Shown here one piece after another: positions 11,666 through 25,300 of a stretch of DNA of 64,000 nt (the stretch's first letter is position 1; every line of letters begins with the position of its first letter). The notes under the pieces are model-generated. The model worked only from the letters and a program-made list of their open reading frames with translations. It made no database searches and was not told the DNA's origin. Position numbers and translations under genes: made by a program. Source of the stretch: Phoronis australis (Eukaryota; Phoronida; Phoronidae); assembly GCA_002633005.1 (NCBI GenBank), contig NMRA01000007.1:1437917-1501916 (forward strand). The letters run 5' to 3'.

Positions 11666-13035
11666 CTGGAATGGAATGTGTCAGCATTACACTGGGAACA
11701 ACTACTAACAATAACGAGCAATGCGGGGGTCTGCTGATGACATAGCTGACACTTGGGTCCACAAACAGCAACAGAAATGCAGTCCCATCACAGTTTCGAA
11801 AGTTTCGCATGTCTTAGATTCTTCCCAATTCAGGTAACCACGAGGCAATTTAACAAAATTGTGTATTTTAGAGGTGACGTGGTCTATAAGAGTAAAAAAT
11901 GAAGAGTGATTCTGCACTTATGGAAGACACAAATTTTATTTTTCAATATCTCAGCTTTAAGAAATTACACGTTTTACCTCACTGTTACCACAGTATAGTT
12001 TTGAACTGTACAACTGTCACGGAACACCTTTTGGTAAAGCTTTGATAATATACACTTAATTCAGCCTCTGACAAACTCGACAGAGAGAATTCCATTTTGG
12101 ATTGTTGTAAATTGAAGAATTGCCTAATAAATCACGAACAAACAATGATCCAAATAGGAAAGGAAGCAAACGTCCAGTGAGAGAATGTTCTGGACTTACA
12201 CTCAAAATACCCGTATCCACATACCTCCTTTTCTCTCAACTAATCTTTAACATGTGAGGCATTTTCAGAGTCTATGACCTATGAGATGAAATGCTATACA
12301 AAAAACACTAGCATTAACAAAACAAAGATAGTAGTAGTAATACACTTTAGATAGCGCACAGCAATGTAGAAGAATAGTTGCCAGTAGTGTATTATGACTA
12401 CAGCTACAAATATGGCGACAAATTCCTTTACTGAAGCATTTCACACCATTAAAAGGATGCATTTTTCCATTGGCAGAGGAGCATCCTAGATTGGCAGGCT
12501 GGCAGCCATTGTATACGCGGAACTCTCAGTACATTTAGCTAAAGGCATCTACTCTGTCCTAATAAAGTTAATTACTCCTTTTCATCGAGTATAACCCTCA
12601 TGTACAGCAAATTAAGCTTTAGATCCAATAAATGAAATGAACAATAATCCAGTGATCAATGTTGTGAGCTCCACAGTCACTATCTACACTCCAGTATTAG
12701 TGAGGACAATGGACCATGTATCCCGTGATCCTACTTATTTAACGCACAATATGGTCAACAAGTGAAATTCTATTTTGTCACATTTTTCCACAAAAAATAA
12801 AGATCATTATTAGAAAATTTTAGTCTCAGTACAAGCATTGTTTGTAGTGCGGAAATGTCACGAAGCAACATCTGGTAAATTTCCTTAATTTCCAGCCAGG
12901 GAGTCACTCCTTAAATGTAGTAAAATGACAATTTTGGTAAATATTTGTTGTGCGAAATAAGTGGAAAATTACTGTAACTATTATGTGCATAAGAAAGGGA
13001 TCAGCTATTAGTTAATACAACAAGTTTACATGTCT

Positions 13036-13458
13036 GTAGTCCCGTCCACACACAGCCTACCCTAAAATAACTTGCACTAGTGCAACTTACCCCACTTTTA
13101 AGTGGAGCTTGCACACACACACACACACACTCGATAACTAAGGTAAGGCGGATACTGTCGCTCTGTGCATGACAAAATGAAACCTAATGCCAATACTGCG
13201 CTCAAGAGAATCCCCGTCTGCATGTTACCGCAGCTGATAATTACATCCGCTAGCCCACTTTTGTGGCCACACAGCGATTATAAGTGGCCCAAGTTACCCT
13301 AGAACAAGTTACCCCACCTCGATAATGTGGAATGAATTGTCACAAGTGGGGTAGGTTGTACTAGTTTAAATAGCCCCCATACAGCCCTCTAACCTAGCGA
13401 CAACTCCTTCCAGGAGTAACTTGTTCTATTGTAAGTCTGTGTATGGACGGCACTTTAG
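13036..13458. mobile_element. MITE-like element with imperfect 40-bp inverted ends
   Basis: The left end (CCCGTCCACACACAGCCTAC) pairs with the reverse complement of the right end near 13415-13458 (GTGCCGTCCATACACAGACT). The interior contains repeated ACTTACCCCAC and CAAGTTACCCCAC motifs in both orientations. No coding capacity is visible. Confidence 0.65.
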
Positions 13459-13490
13459 ACCAAATACAGTTACAATCACAAAAATGTTTG

Positions 13491-14155
13491 ACTAAAGGCT
13501 CGTTCACACGAGAAATCGCTTTGAGGGAAAAAATGCGCAATTCCATTCCACCAAAATTTCCGCAATCCACGAGTGTTCATGCGACTCTTGTCAATTCAGC
13601 AATTTCTGTCGACTAAAAACACCAACGGAAGGAAAAGAATGCGCCGCTGATACAAATGCAGCTATTTACGAGGTCTTGTGATTGAACAGAACTGAATTTT
13701 GCCTCGTTACCTCAACTTCGTTATTGATTCTAACAAAAGCCTATTCATCCTTCTTCGTCCCAGACAGCTGGCCACCCACTACAGCGTCCCGCCACAAGCC
13801 GATGAGTAACTCAGTTTCTGCGTCAGACCACATTTTAGATAAAGCAAATTTTTATAGCAAGGCAACGCAGATTTCGAAACTTTTTGGAAATAAAGCAGGC
13901 ATTCTTGTACCATGCACAGTGCGATGAGCATGTCGTCAATCTTGCACTTTGTGTTGAGTATGGTATGAGTAATTAATCATCAAGCTTGTGAAAACAACCC
14001 AAAACAGCATCTGGAGTGTTTTCCAAAAATAAATTCTTGGTAAAACTGGGATTACTGTATTTTTGCATTCACACGACAACTTTTTCCCACAATCTTGATT
14101 CCATAAAATATTGCACAAAAATTTCGGCAAAAAAGTCGCATGAACAGGCCTTAAG
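13491..14155. mobile_element. MITE-like element with GTTCACACG / CATGAAC ends
   Basis: The left end (AAAGGCTCGTTCACACG) resembles the reverse complement of the right end (CGCATGAACAGGCCTTAAG). The TTCA(C/T)(A/G)CGA motif recurs internally at about 13577 and 14067. Ends are approximate and target duplications were not resolved. Confidence 0.5.
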
Positions 14156-14680
14156 TCAAAACCTATCAGGATTAAACTTCAAAAATAAGATAAGAACCAA
14201 ACACCATAACATAATACTTACAAAGGCACTGTAGATTGTGCCACTGATTATTTCCAACTTCTATTACAACTTATGTCTACAGCCTCATTCACTGCCAGAC
14301 CCATTAATTTCCATGTAGCTGAGCTTCTAACCAGGTGTAGAATGTATACATGTATATCTGCTGAATATTCATTGCGACTGTTTACGCAAGTTAACTGAAC
14401 CAAAAATCAACAGATTTTCAACTTATGCTATAATAAAAATTTTCCAAGTTGGGGACAGTTTAAAAATCTTCATCAGGAACCAGGCACATGCGAGTATATG
14501 TGGAACACTTGGGTGAAACCAAGGAGCAATTGCCTTGAAATACTTGAGTGGAACATGGATCCTCTGTTATCAAATGATAGAAGGTGACAAGTACTCAGCT
14601 TAACACAGACTCAGATTACGAAAAAATACAGTAGCGTAATTCTTCACCTAATGTGCACATAATGTGGCAGACGTGATATT

Positions 14681-14686
14681 TTATTT
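14681..14686 (-). terminator. Possible polyadenylation signal for the PTB-SH2 gene
   Basis: An AATAAA hexamer on the minus strand about 415 bases past the stop codon. Such hexamers are common by chance in AT-rich DNA. Confidence 0.3.
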
Positions 14687-15100
14687 TGTCGAATTCTTCC
14701 ACAAATATCATCAGTCTAACATTAACTTGGATTGTACTGTGAAGATAACACAACATTTAACAAAGTTGATATTATTTGCAATATGGCAATCAGCCTTTGA
14801 AAAGGAAAAACGATAATTTTGACAATTATTTTTGTGCAATGAACAATTACTGTACCTCAGAATGCTCAGATGTAAATTTCTTGAATAAGTAGGGAACTAA
14901 AGTTAAAAACTATTTAGAATAACCCTATATTATAACCATGATTAAATTAAGTACTTCAATGCCTTGGATTTGTAAGTTCAATTAATTATTACTTGTTCAC
15001 AATTAAATCATAACATTTAACTGTTCACACAGTTGTTACGTGTCAGTTGTTACGTGACTGAACACAGTCCCCATCCCATGAGGCACCTAGACCTTCCTTC

Positions 15101-16186
15101 CTAATGGTGAACATTGAATCCCGCTAACACACTGTTGACGTTGATGCGTGGTAGATGAAGAATGCAAGGCAAACTGTCCGACTCCTTCGACAAGTGCTTG
15201 ATCAGAGTATTGACACTCTTGTAGCTTTTCTTACTGTTATGTAACTGCACGCCGTGGTCGTTCCTAATAATCAGGTAGTTAGCTACGCGCCCTTCAGTCT
15301 CTGAATCGTCATTTGGGACTTTGACGCTAAGCGAAAAGCTGCCAGGGAACCTTGAGCTGTCGCGAATGATGAACGCCCCAAAAGTTTCGTCTTCGAGCAC
15401 CTCAATAGCCTCATCTTGGGACATCATGGGGAAATAGGATGGCAAGCCACATGGATCGATCACGTAGTCTTTGTCATGACGGAAAGGGTTACTGTGACTG
15501 TTGGACGTATTCCCCTCTTTGCCGCTACTCTCCATCTTGCGCTCCTGGTAAAGCTTCTTGAATTTCTCCAGGTGTACTTTCACCTGTTCTTCGACGATGC
15601 TACTTATTCTTTTTTGCTTCGACTGCTTGATGAACGCCTTGCGGAAGACACGCTCAAAAGCCTTCTGTAGATTCTCTGTTCTCTCTCGCGAGCCCATAGT
15701 GAACGCGTGACAGTACTGCCTTATTTCGTTCGCCTCGCGTGCTATGTAACAGAACATAAGGTTCTCCGCGCTGCCAGAGGCATACGAGATACGATGAATT
15801 GCATGACTGTTGTATACCTTCTTACCCTCCGTATCGGCTATAACAATGCCCTCTGTGGAGACAATGAGAATTACATGAAAAGTTCTCCTGTTTGATTTCT
15901 TAGCCTCTATCATTTTCTCCTTAGCCTCCTGTCTCAAGTCTTTGTCATCATGACCTTTCAAAGGGTATGACCCCAGATATTCGCTTGGGTACACGACAAC
16001 CTCTTCATCCTTCTTACGAATCTCCAACACCAGGGGGAGCTCTTCATACAATGGTTCTCTTTTACTTTCGCTGACGGCAGCAGCTCCGGACTTCTGCAAC
16101 TCTCGTTCTTCGTATTTTTCTCGTTTTTTCAACAGGATCCTCTTGTCCCGTGTAGCTAAGTGTTCACGTGCCTTGTTGAGATACAT
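15101..16186 (-). CDS. PTB-SH2 domain adaptor protein, single exon, 361 residues
   Basis: This is a cytoplasmic phosphotyrosine adaptor predicted from its domains, with no catalytic domain. After a basic N-terminal stretch (about residues 1-45), residues about 50-190 form a PTB domain (VYPSEYLGSYPL, FHVILIVSTEGIVIAD, HRISYASGSAENLMFCYIAR, NLQKAFERVFRKAF). A charged helical linker (about 190-230) and a Ser/Asn-rich stretch follow. Residues about 240-350 are an SH2 domain with FGAFIIRDSS, a FLVR-type pocket with its Arg intact, then GSFSLSVKVP and LPCILHLP. The SH2 looks tensin-like, while the PTB-then-SH2 order resembles Shc. The Shc CH1 tyrosine motifs are not seen. The ATG at 16186 has A at -3 and the stop is TAG at 15101. 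No introns, unlike its neighbours. Orthology is unresolved. Confidence 0.93.
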   Translation of the reverse strand: MYLNKAREHLATRDKRILLKKREKYEERELQKSGAAAVSESKREPLYEELPLVLEIRKKDEEVVVYPSEYLGSYPLKGHDDKDLRQEAKEKMIEAKKSNRRTFHVILIVSTEGIVIADTEGKKVYNSHAIHRISYASGSAENLMFCYIAREANEIRQYCHAFTMGSRERTENLQKAFERVFRKAFIKQSKQKRISSIVEEQVKVHLEKFKKLYQERKMESSGKEGNTSNSHSNPFRHDKDYVIDPCGLPSYFPMMSQDEAIEVLEDETFGAFIIRDSSRFPGSFSLSVKVPNDDSETEGRVANYLIIRNDHGVQLHNSKKSYKSVNTLIKHLSKESDSLPCILHLPRINVNSVLAGFNVHH

Positions 16187-16519
16187 TGTTTCCTACTTAT
16201 TACTTAGCGCAATAGATTGTGGTAACCGGGGTATCAAAGCAGCTGCCGAATACTAATTACCTATTTCCTGTCCTAGTTTTTCACAGTGATCTACAAAACA
16301 TTTTTTATTAACAGTGATAAAAAGTACTAATACAGAAACAGAACAAAAAGAGCGCAATCGTTTTATTAACAATGCTAACTTGTACTACCAGAATCTACAG
16401 GGCGCTTGAATCAAGGTGGCACGGGTTCAAAAACAATTTTTTTTAGTAGTGAAAAGTAGACATTCACTTTTAAGGAACTAAACATCCCAAATGTCCATGG
16501 GAGGACCCATAGCACAAGA

Positions 16520-17240
16520 CAAATCATTCAGACAAAATAACGCAGCATCCCCATCATGAAATCTAGGAGTAGCCTTCCCTCATGACAAGATAGTTAGTAA
16601 GGTGGCCTAGTCATTCTATAATTAAAATTTAGCCTAATAGTCATTACCTGTCATATAAGCTTTAAAAGAATTAGCTGGGGTTGAGGTATTTTGTACGATT
16701 ACTTGTCTTGTATTGTACAATCAAATGTGGCCATTTAAAAGGGGGAATTACTAGGGTTGGGCGTGAACTGTGACAAGTACAGGAATGAAACAAAACACTC
16801 AGAGATTGTAGACTTCAAACCAAGGCAATGCTTCCTCCCTCATAATAATCCTCCCTAATAATAAATGGATATATTCCCACACATGGCGATACAGACCCAT
16901 AGAGATCATGTGTGATTTGGACTGCAAGGTATGTGGATTAAAATTCATGGTGGCACACTGCATTGCATTATCATGTGGTAAACTGACCCACATACAGTAC
17001 AAGACAAAAGCAATCAGACAAAATACCTTTCCCTTTGACAACTTCCAATTCCGTTAACATCAAAAAGACTGGTAATAACTATTAGGGCAGCATAATTCTA
17101 ACAACAGAATGGCTTAACCACCTGATTAACTAACCTATTGATTCACCTTCATTCTCTGTCATGAGAGAAAACTATGAGTTTGGATTCTGCCCATTTGTCA
17201 TGACAAGAAATTCCAGGTCATGTTGTCTGAATAGTTTGTA
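16520..17240. repeat. Two inverted copies of an interspersed MITE-like family
   Basis: The segment around 16520-16640 (ATTCAGACAAAATAACGC ... CATGACAAGATAGTTAGTAA) is related in inverse orientation to 17086-17235 (TTAACTAACCTATTG ... GTCATGACAAGAAATTCC). Relatives occur at 24088-24250 and 46460-46650. Each copy is about 150-190 bp, non-coding and diverged. Confidence 0.6.
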
Positions 17241-18580
17241 TTTCTACTACATGGGCAAATTAATTAAAAGCAGTATTTTACTGCAATGAACTCAGATATA
17301 TCTAAGAGCCCACATGCAGAGGTTTAATTAATTTTTAAATACTGGTAGTAAAGATGTCCTAATTGTAATAAGTTGTGGCAGATGCCATAGTCAAGTTTCT
17401 TATGTTACCTTAACGAGAATAGACACACTGCATTTCATGGTTTTTGTGCCCCGAACATAGAATTTTAAAATCCACACCATAATGCAATTGCCAAAGTTGA
17501 AAATCAAAAATTATCCAAATACTTCAGAATGGGCCAGAGAAGTGGTAGAATCAACGACAACTACATAATGCCCCCACAGACAAAAATCAAATCCTACAGG
17601 CTTTAAAATTTCAGAAAATGTACACTTTTACCCGGATAAAATCTATAGCTTTATAGATATTTGGCTTAATACAGACTAGTTGATAAGGCCCCACATAACC
17701 CACAGCCTGTTTGGTATTTCCCGGTCAGAACCCGAATTACTAGCCATACCTTGAACATTTTTAAGTGGCTCAAGGATGTTATCTGAATGTATTTACCTAG
17801 TTCTCCATAGAACAGAGGTTGCATGGAATTCCACTATAATCTAACAACATATTCATAAGGTATATCCATACGATACTGACACCAGATGTCAGTAATAAAT
17901 CTCTTGGTAATTTTATCTGCAATAAGGGGATATAGTCGCTATAAAGCTATAAATGTGTTTGATTTAGAACACTTGTCTTATCCTCAAATAACTGGGCTGA
18001 TTGCCCATGAGGTTAGACACCCACAAGAAAAGCTAGAAGTGTGATTACACGGTACATGCTGCGCTTCTAATGCTAGGCAATAACTCTTGAAGACTTGTGG
18101 GGAGACAGTGGAGGGGGGGAGGTGGGGGATCCAGCCTTATGACGAGTTTGTCGCGCCTGTGAAACCCTGGCTGTTTCTTGATGAGTTGGTCTATTAACTG
18201 TTGTCTACAAATCAGTCTATGGATCCACAAGCCTGTTCCATGAAAACAGGCTAAAAGGCTTATAAGTTGGAAAAATCTGTCTACAATATGAAGCCAAAAG
18301 ACAGAAATACGTAATCAGCTTGATTACAGACCAAAAGCCAAAGTCACAAGACAAAAAACAACTTTTGTCAACAGACACTGCGAAACAGGTCACAACATGT
18401 TTTTGAGTCAGACTAGAGAACATTTCCCAGCTTAAGAAGAACCAGAGATTCTTAATTGCTTGACAACTGGAGGTCAATATATTGGCTTGTCAAGGCAGAT
18501 TATTTTATGCCTCTAAAGCACTAATGAACTGTTAGACATCACTCCCCATCTGAGCAAAGAACAGGACCAGACCAGTTATA

Positions 18581-19103
18581 CTGAAGCGTGTTCAAGAGAG
18601 TAAGCGCCCGCTAGCGTGTACTCGCGAACACAAGGAACAGCTCCTGAACAGCTGTGAGCACTAACTGTGCGATCCAGTATGGCGACTCTGAAGCAGATTG
18701 TGTTGAACGTCTTAGCCGATGAGCTTAACACTAACAGTCCTTCCTATGGCGTACTGAGCGATGACTATGATTAATCTTTGCCAATATTAATACCGGAAGC
18801 CCAAGACAACAACCATGAAGGCTTTGGAACGACAAGAATCTAAAATTACGTCGAGGAAACAGCGACCCGCAATTTAAGTCGCACTTTCGGATGAGTCAGT
18901 CAACTTTTGAGGTTAGTTATCGTGTTGCAGAACCATAATGGGTTCATATGTTGCAGACGTGAAGCCTTCACGGAAGGACACCATCTTGGAAATCTAAGCG
19001 AACATGCTCTCGAGGTTGTTTGCGAGCGCTAACAAAACACAGCTGTTCAGGACAAGGGTGCTGAAATCGCTAGCGGGCGCTCACTCTATTGAACACGCTT
19101 CAG
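18581..19103. mobile_element. Non-autonomous DNA transposon, 523 bp, 36-bp terminal inverted repeats
   Basis: The left end CTGAAGCGTGTTCAAGAGAG, continuing to CGCCCGCTAGCG, matches the reverse complement of the right end with only two mismatches over 36 bp. A second inverted motif, CCTGAACAGCTGTG, lies inside both ends. I see no clear target duplication and no transposase frame. Confidence 0.85.
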
Positions 19104-21157
19104 AGCAAGTGGTCAAATGGCTCATTTGGAATAATGCCCACACTCCTTAGTAAGAACACTTAAATGCCCTTTTAAAAGAAAGTTAAAATTACATTTAGTT
19201 TTGCAGTAAATGGGCCGTTTTAACAGTGGAGCATCAACGCATAGAGAATGGTAATGTTAATCTCTGGTACCATCGAAGCAATCAACTAATGTCGCTGTCA
19301 CCAAAACCACACTCAATGCTTAAAATTTCTAAATATGTTGTTCTAATATTCCCAATTCTACTTCTATTTATAAGCATTTCATCTTGGGTACTATCCAATT
19401 ATATACTTGGGTCTTGACATATAAAAACTTGAAGACATTAAAAACTCTTAAGTTCAAAACGAACTCACTTTCCTAACTTTTCACTAAGACCACTTTTCAT
19501 TTAGACCACTAACAGCTATGAAAATTTTTCTCAACTTGTTCCTTACATATTAGAAGAAATTTCTGGATTTGTACGGAACTGACAGTTTGTTTTTCCTCGA
19601 GACTAACCTTGGCATACAAGCTAGTTTGTAGAGCCTAGTCTCAACAACTTTTAAAAATGCTGCCAGTTCTTTCAAAGTCGCTGAAATTACCAATGGACAA
19701 TTTGAGACCAGTTTCATATTACATGCTCTGTGGTCTGAAGCAAAGGTTGTTTTTTTGTGATGGAAGGCGGGTTCATTGGTGCTTTAAAATTGCAGTGGTA
19801 CCTTGCCATAACTTTATTGATGTCCATCACTTGTCAAAGTTGGTTTAGTATACAAAGTTCTATTTTAAAACACAACACTTCTAAAAATGCAAGACTGTAG
19901 TCAACTTACAGTCAGTCAGGTAAAACATGACTCTGTTCTTATTTCAATTGCCCTTGGGGTTTCTGTTTCAAATGTTACCACTTTAATTACACTAAGTCTG
20001 CTGGGCATAACTTTTTGAAAAAGGCACAGTTTTTATCATCAGGTGCGCCTAAAGGACACAGGTTCAGACCTAGTCAGGAATATCCCTGAAAAAGCCTTCA
20101 TCAATTGTTCGCTTTTTTAGACCGAAGGGGAAGGCTTTATAGTAATGCCAAGTATTATAAAACTCCAGATACCAATATACTCAGAAAGATGAGCGCTTGA
20201 TTACCTTGTAGCCAATTTTGACCCTCATTCGAATATCATATTTTTTTCAACGCTTACTACAACTACCAGATGACCTACCTATATGTACAGTGTTCACTGA
20301 TTTTTTTTTTGACAATTGACAATATCTTGTCTTATACCTGATAATTAGCAAAACAAACAGTTCAGTGAAGTAGGATAATGGAAGACAGATACTGCCAGCA
20401 ACAAAATGAATTCATACGATAGTCTGAATTATTCACACACGAGGTAGGTTGTATTCAATCAAGTGAGAGTCAACTGTCATCTGGAAATTGCCATACAACA
20501 ATTTGCAAAGGCATGAGTAATGAACAGGGGTTTTCTTGTAGTATTGACTATTGAGGAAGACGGCCACACAAAAATTTGGTAGACATACATGTTCTCTAAA
20601 AGGGAAAAGCCAAAAAATTTTTTACTTAAATACTAATTTGCCATTGATCGGGTCGGGTGACCATGTCACTTTAGAAAATTTAACAAAAACGTATGTTTAT
20701 ACCAGCATAACAATGGCTTCAATAACATGACCAAATTTTGTTTGATAATACTGTGTTACCACTTTTCTAAATAATCATCACATTTTCGTTTAACGAAACT
20801 TCCGATTTTTTCACAAAAACCATAAAAAAACTATTTTGATAGCCCTTCTTACAAAGTGAGTGACGTACTGAAGTGCAAAATTTGGGCATTTTCTAGGATT
20901 CTGCATAACTTTACTATACTTATATTTTATTTTTACCAAGGGTTTGCCAATGGACATACATTGGGGTTAGTTTAAATCCCTCCAGTTGAATGTTAAATGT
21001 AATGTGACAATGACACGCAGATCCCTAGGACTCGCAGCATACAGGCCTGCTCGAGTTAACTAAAATTTATTAACTTACGTGTCCACCTCTGGCAGCAAAA
21101 CCTTTTGACATCTGAAATGAAGAAATCACAGAATGAGCCATGACCAAGCATACAATA

Positions 21158-21490
21158 TTACAGGCGCAAGGTTAATTCTTTGCTGTCTAATGTGCCATCC
21201 ACAGTACAAATGACCCTGGAACATATCATAAGGTTCACTTGGGAACAAGTTATCGCTAGGTGTAGTAGTGTGGACGCTATTTGATCCGGGACATTTGACA
21301 CGTGTGCAACGACGGCGATAGTCTGATATAACATGTCCGAATTTTTAGAACCAGTTTTCTCTACTAAACAACAAGCACCAAACTGGTTCTCAAAATACAA
21401 GCACGTTATATCAGACTACTGCCTGCAAGTGATTTGTTCAAGGGTAACTAGTCCCGGCACAAGTTGCAGTGTGGTGACAATCCCATCAAC
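21158..21490. mobile_element. Hairpin-containing MITE-like sequence
   Basis: An inverted repeat of GTCTGATATAAC at about 21321-21332 pairs with GTTATATCAGAC at about 21405-21416. An inner pair AGAACCAGTTT / AAACTGGTTCT lies between them. The outer ends are not well defined. Confidence 0.5.
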
Positions 21491-22315
21491 AAGATGTAAT
21501 TACTAGCTGCACACTTGTACAGATACATGCAGTTTTGTGCTTTAATGTTTTCATTTTACTCATCACTTTATCAAGTAAATAATCCTCTACTAGTATTCTG
21601 GAACAACCGATGGAGAGAAATCCAGATATGTAATAGCAAAAATGGAAATGGTGAACAACGATTTTTAGAAAAACACGAAAGTGCAGAGTTATAATTTCTA
21701 CAGTGCCATCAGATGTGGGTACGGCTGATCGGGGCAAGATACTCCAGGGTAAGTTGTTTGTAGCGTGGACATGACTTACCAGACCAGAGAGAAGGATACA
21801 AGGTGGCAATGAGCCAAAACTTGTTGACTGAATTGAGTTTTTTTTTCAAATCAATCATGTGGCCCAGTTCCCTTTAGAAGGCATTTAAACGGTACACATA
21901 GACTTAGGTGGACAACCTCACAGGAGACGCAATATTTCAAAATTAAGAAAATAAAACTTTTAATAAAGCTTGTTTAAACATCAATTGTAAGAAGATAAGA
22001 AAGTATCCTGATGTTACATGAGCCACTCATTTTTCAGCTGCAAAAAACCCTAATATACCTCAAAGGTAACACATGAAAATCTTAACCGTAGGTGTACATC
22101 TTGATATCTTTTTAGGTTTTCATAATTTGGTCTAATCTCAACTGATGAATACAGAGTTAATTTAAGAGCAAACTGGAAGATTATTTTCTTTCCTCTAGAC
22201 AAAGCACTGACTTATGTATCGAAAAATACATGAAACTATGATAGACTTTTATTTAAACAACTCCGTGATAAAACTAAGACTGAGTTTGTGTATTTTATCC
22301 CACAAACAGGCACAC

Positions 22316-22371
22316 ACTAAAGAGAATCAGTTATCAATAATGACACTAAAGAGAATCAGTTATCAATAATG
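22316..22371. repeat. 28-bp tandem duplication
   Basis: Two near-perfect units containing AAAGAGAATCAGTTATCAAT. Non-coding. Confidence 0.9.
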
Positions 22372-25300
22372 GGGTACACCAATATCAAACACTCTTCAAC
22401 CAATCTCAAGCTCATCCTTCTCCACAGAGCTGATAAAATACTAGCATTTGATAGCAATAAAACACCTCCACATTTCATGCACCGTAAACTCTCAAAAACT
22501 CAGCACATTATATTATTCAAAATAAAATGGTTGTGATTTCACATCAGCATAAATTTTACACGAACCACTATACATCGATAGATACACCTTGATGTGAAAC
22601 TCACTCAACAAATTCTGGACTGATGCCGTGGGGCACTCCCACAGAACAAGTACAGCATACAGGGTGAAGCACTTAGAAAGGCGACTTCTTGACAAAATTT
22701 CCCACAAAAGGGTCGATGTTACTAATAAAATTCCCAGCAAAAAAGATCACGACAAAATTCCCAACAAAAGAAGTCACTGCTATTCATGATACCTTTTCCA
22801 TCTACACAAATTTACAGAAGGGTAGGTTTTAAAAACTGACCTTCTGGACCAATATACTCTCCGAAAACGTGACTTCTTCAACAACCTCCCTACAAATGCA
22901 TCCCTTTTTCAAGCCCTATCTCTACATGGACGGGTATTCTCATTTTGCCAGTATCTGATGTTCAGCAATTCAGGAACAGTTAATTGTTTTTAAACCATGT
23001 CTATCTAAAGTCACTTTCCCATTAAAAGCGAAACTTGGTTTTTACCGGAGTTTTGGTAAATGGGAAAGGTTAACTCTTGATAGATAATCTGCAAGCAAAA
23101 CTTCGCTTAAAATAGTGTGAAAGGTACCCAAGTTTCGATGAGGCTTAAAACTAAAGTTCCCCTAATGGGAAAATGCTTTAAGGCTTAACAGGTGCAGAAT
23201 CAGTAATCAGTGTCAGTCAGTGGTTAGACACAGCCTTGGGAGAGATATCTAAAATTCACAAATAATACTGTAGTCAGTCTACATTGAAATTAAAATCAAG
23301 CCAACACTATGCAAAAATGCAGAGGATATAATCAGAGATGGGGGAGGGAAATGTGCTAGTACTACAGATCCTAAAACAAACAAGTACATGTGTACAAGGC
23401 TGATGAACAGCAATGAATAAGTACACATATGACATGCACATTGACACTGAAGTCCCCCACAGAAAAAATAAACCCACATCTACTACTAAGCTTAGTATAA
23501 AATCAATTTCTCATCACACAAATCAAATTCAGGCTATGTCTTGTTGAAAGTCTATTGATCATGAACTTATTTTGGTCTGCAACAGTAAAGCCAATTTAAG
23601 GACTAAGCTTTCTCCACGTGACACCCAGAAATTGCAGCAACATTTTCACAAAAAAAAACATTGGATAGCATGCTTTAAAGAGAAAACTTATAAATACTTT
23701 TTTGACTTGCACACAAGTCCCAAGTGTTGATACAATGCAATCTACCGGTATATTATTATTATTATATTCTTTTTTTGCCCCGTCAATCAGGTACAGATAT
23801 ACACTAACTGCTGGATACTCTCACAGTCTCGCAAATTCTCTGTAGTGATTGCCAGTGAATGACTGGTTCTCAGATCATAGGCTGGTGAGTTGTCCAATAC
23901 ACTATACCAAATGCTACCGCACAGGGTAACCGATGATTTCAGATTTCACAGTGCCAAATTAGAGCTAGTGAGAACGACAATTATCTACTTAATTCACACA
24001 TAAAAAATTATTTTGGGGAAAATTGACAAAATAGAATTTCACTCGTCAGCCATATTATGCATTTAATTAGTAAAACAACTGCCATAGTTCGACACAAAAA
24101 AGTACAAGCCTAAGCATTCAGACAAAATTACGCGGAATTCTCAAACAGCTCAGCAGAACCCTAATTCATCATCAGAACAGAGAATGAAGGGGAACTGACA
24201 GAAAAGTTAGTGAGGTAGCTGAGCCATGCTGCAATTAGAACTTAACCCCATAATAGAATATTTCCCATTGTTTTGCACTGTATATCAAATCCAACAGCAG
24301 AGGGTATTATATGATTTCATTGTTTACTTAGTAGCCAAATACCAAAAGGATGAAGCAGGATATCCAGACATAGGATGCAGCAAATGAGGAAAATGTTTGT
24401 TTAATCCCTAGAAACACAACCCAAACACCATTTTTCATTATTTGATGAAAAGAAATTTCTCTAAGTCTGTTGTTTTGTAATCAAATTTTAAATAGAAATT
24501 TGCACACACGTGTCTGGCGAATAGCTCGAACCCTAATGGTTTTTGGTTGAAATCAGACACAAGATGGCATTGTGGCAGCCATTTTTTAACTTTTTGATTT
24601 GAGGAGCCATAGCCCTCTCTCCCTGGGATTTTTCGAAACTTTAATGAGTGAATAGATAGCATTAGTTAATGCCACCCATTTTTCACTATAATTTAGTATT
24701 CTCAACTTATTCAATGTGCCATATCTCAGGCGTCCCTTGACAGATTATCTGAAATTTGATATCCGGATAGATCTTGTCAAGCGCTATTCGCAATATGAAG
24801 CCCGGTTCTTGCACCGACTAACCATTCTCACGATATTCAAGATTTGCAGATGACTGTTACGTAATTATTGACATATTCCTTGCTGCACGTTTTAGTCTAC
24901 CTTATTCATGCTACAGGTAAAATATTTTGTCTGATCGACATGAAATTTACTTAAGTAAACAGTATTTATCTCGCCAATACCTCATTATTTTGTATTTTTC
25001 CATTTTTAGGAGAAATATGGGAAATTGTGTAGGAAGCTCAAAAAACAAGCATCCAGGCATTAATTACATGGTATTGTAATATCATTATGTACGCCAAAAT
25101 AGCGGGACATTCTTATAATGTGCATCACGTTAAAAAAGCAGGACGTTCCGATGCTGTAGCTTCAAAAAGCGGACAGTGCAGCCAAAATTGCCACTTGGTA
25201 ACTACCATATGTGTTTATTGATATTGTGGAACAGAAAAGTGATTGCTGTAACTATTAGCTGAAATATTTACTGATCACGGCGCATTGTTGGGTGTTGCAG

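Larger units (their letters stand above)
11666..15100. other. Region upstream of known pyruvate kinase exons / downstream of PTB-SH2 gene
   Basis: The pyruvate kinase first exon should lie here or beyond, but I could not recognise it. The stretch holds two MITE-like elements (13036-13458 and about 13491-14155), a CA microsatellite near 13113-13130 and AT-rich unique sequence. A minus-strand AATAAA near 14681 could serve the PTB-SH2 gene. Confidence 0.5.

Noticed and set aside
15416-15895. Plus-strand open frames inside the PTB-SH2 gene.
   Set aside because: Shadows of the minus-strand coding sequence; no homology.
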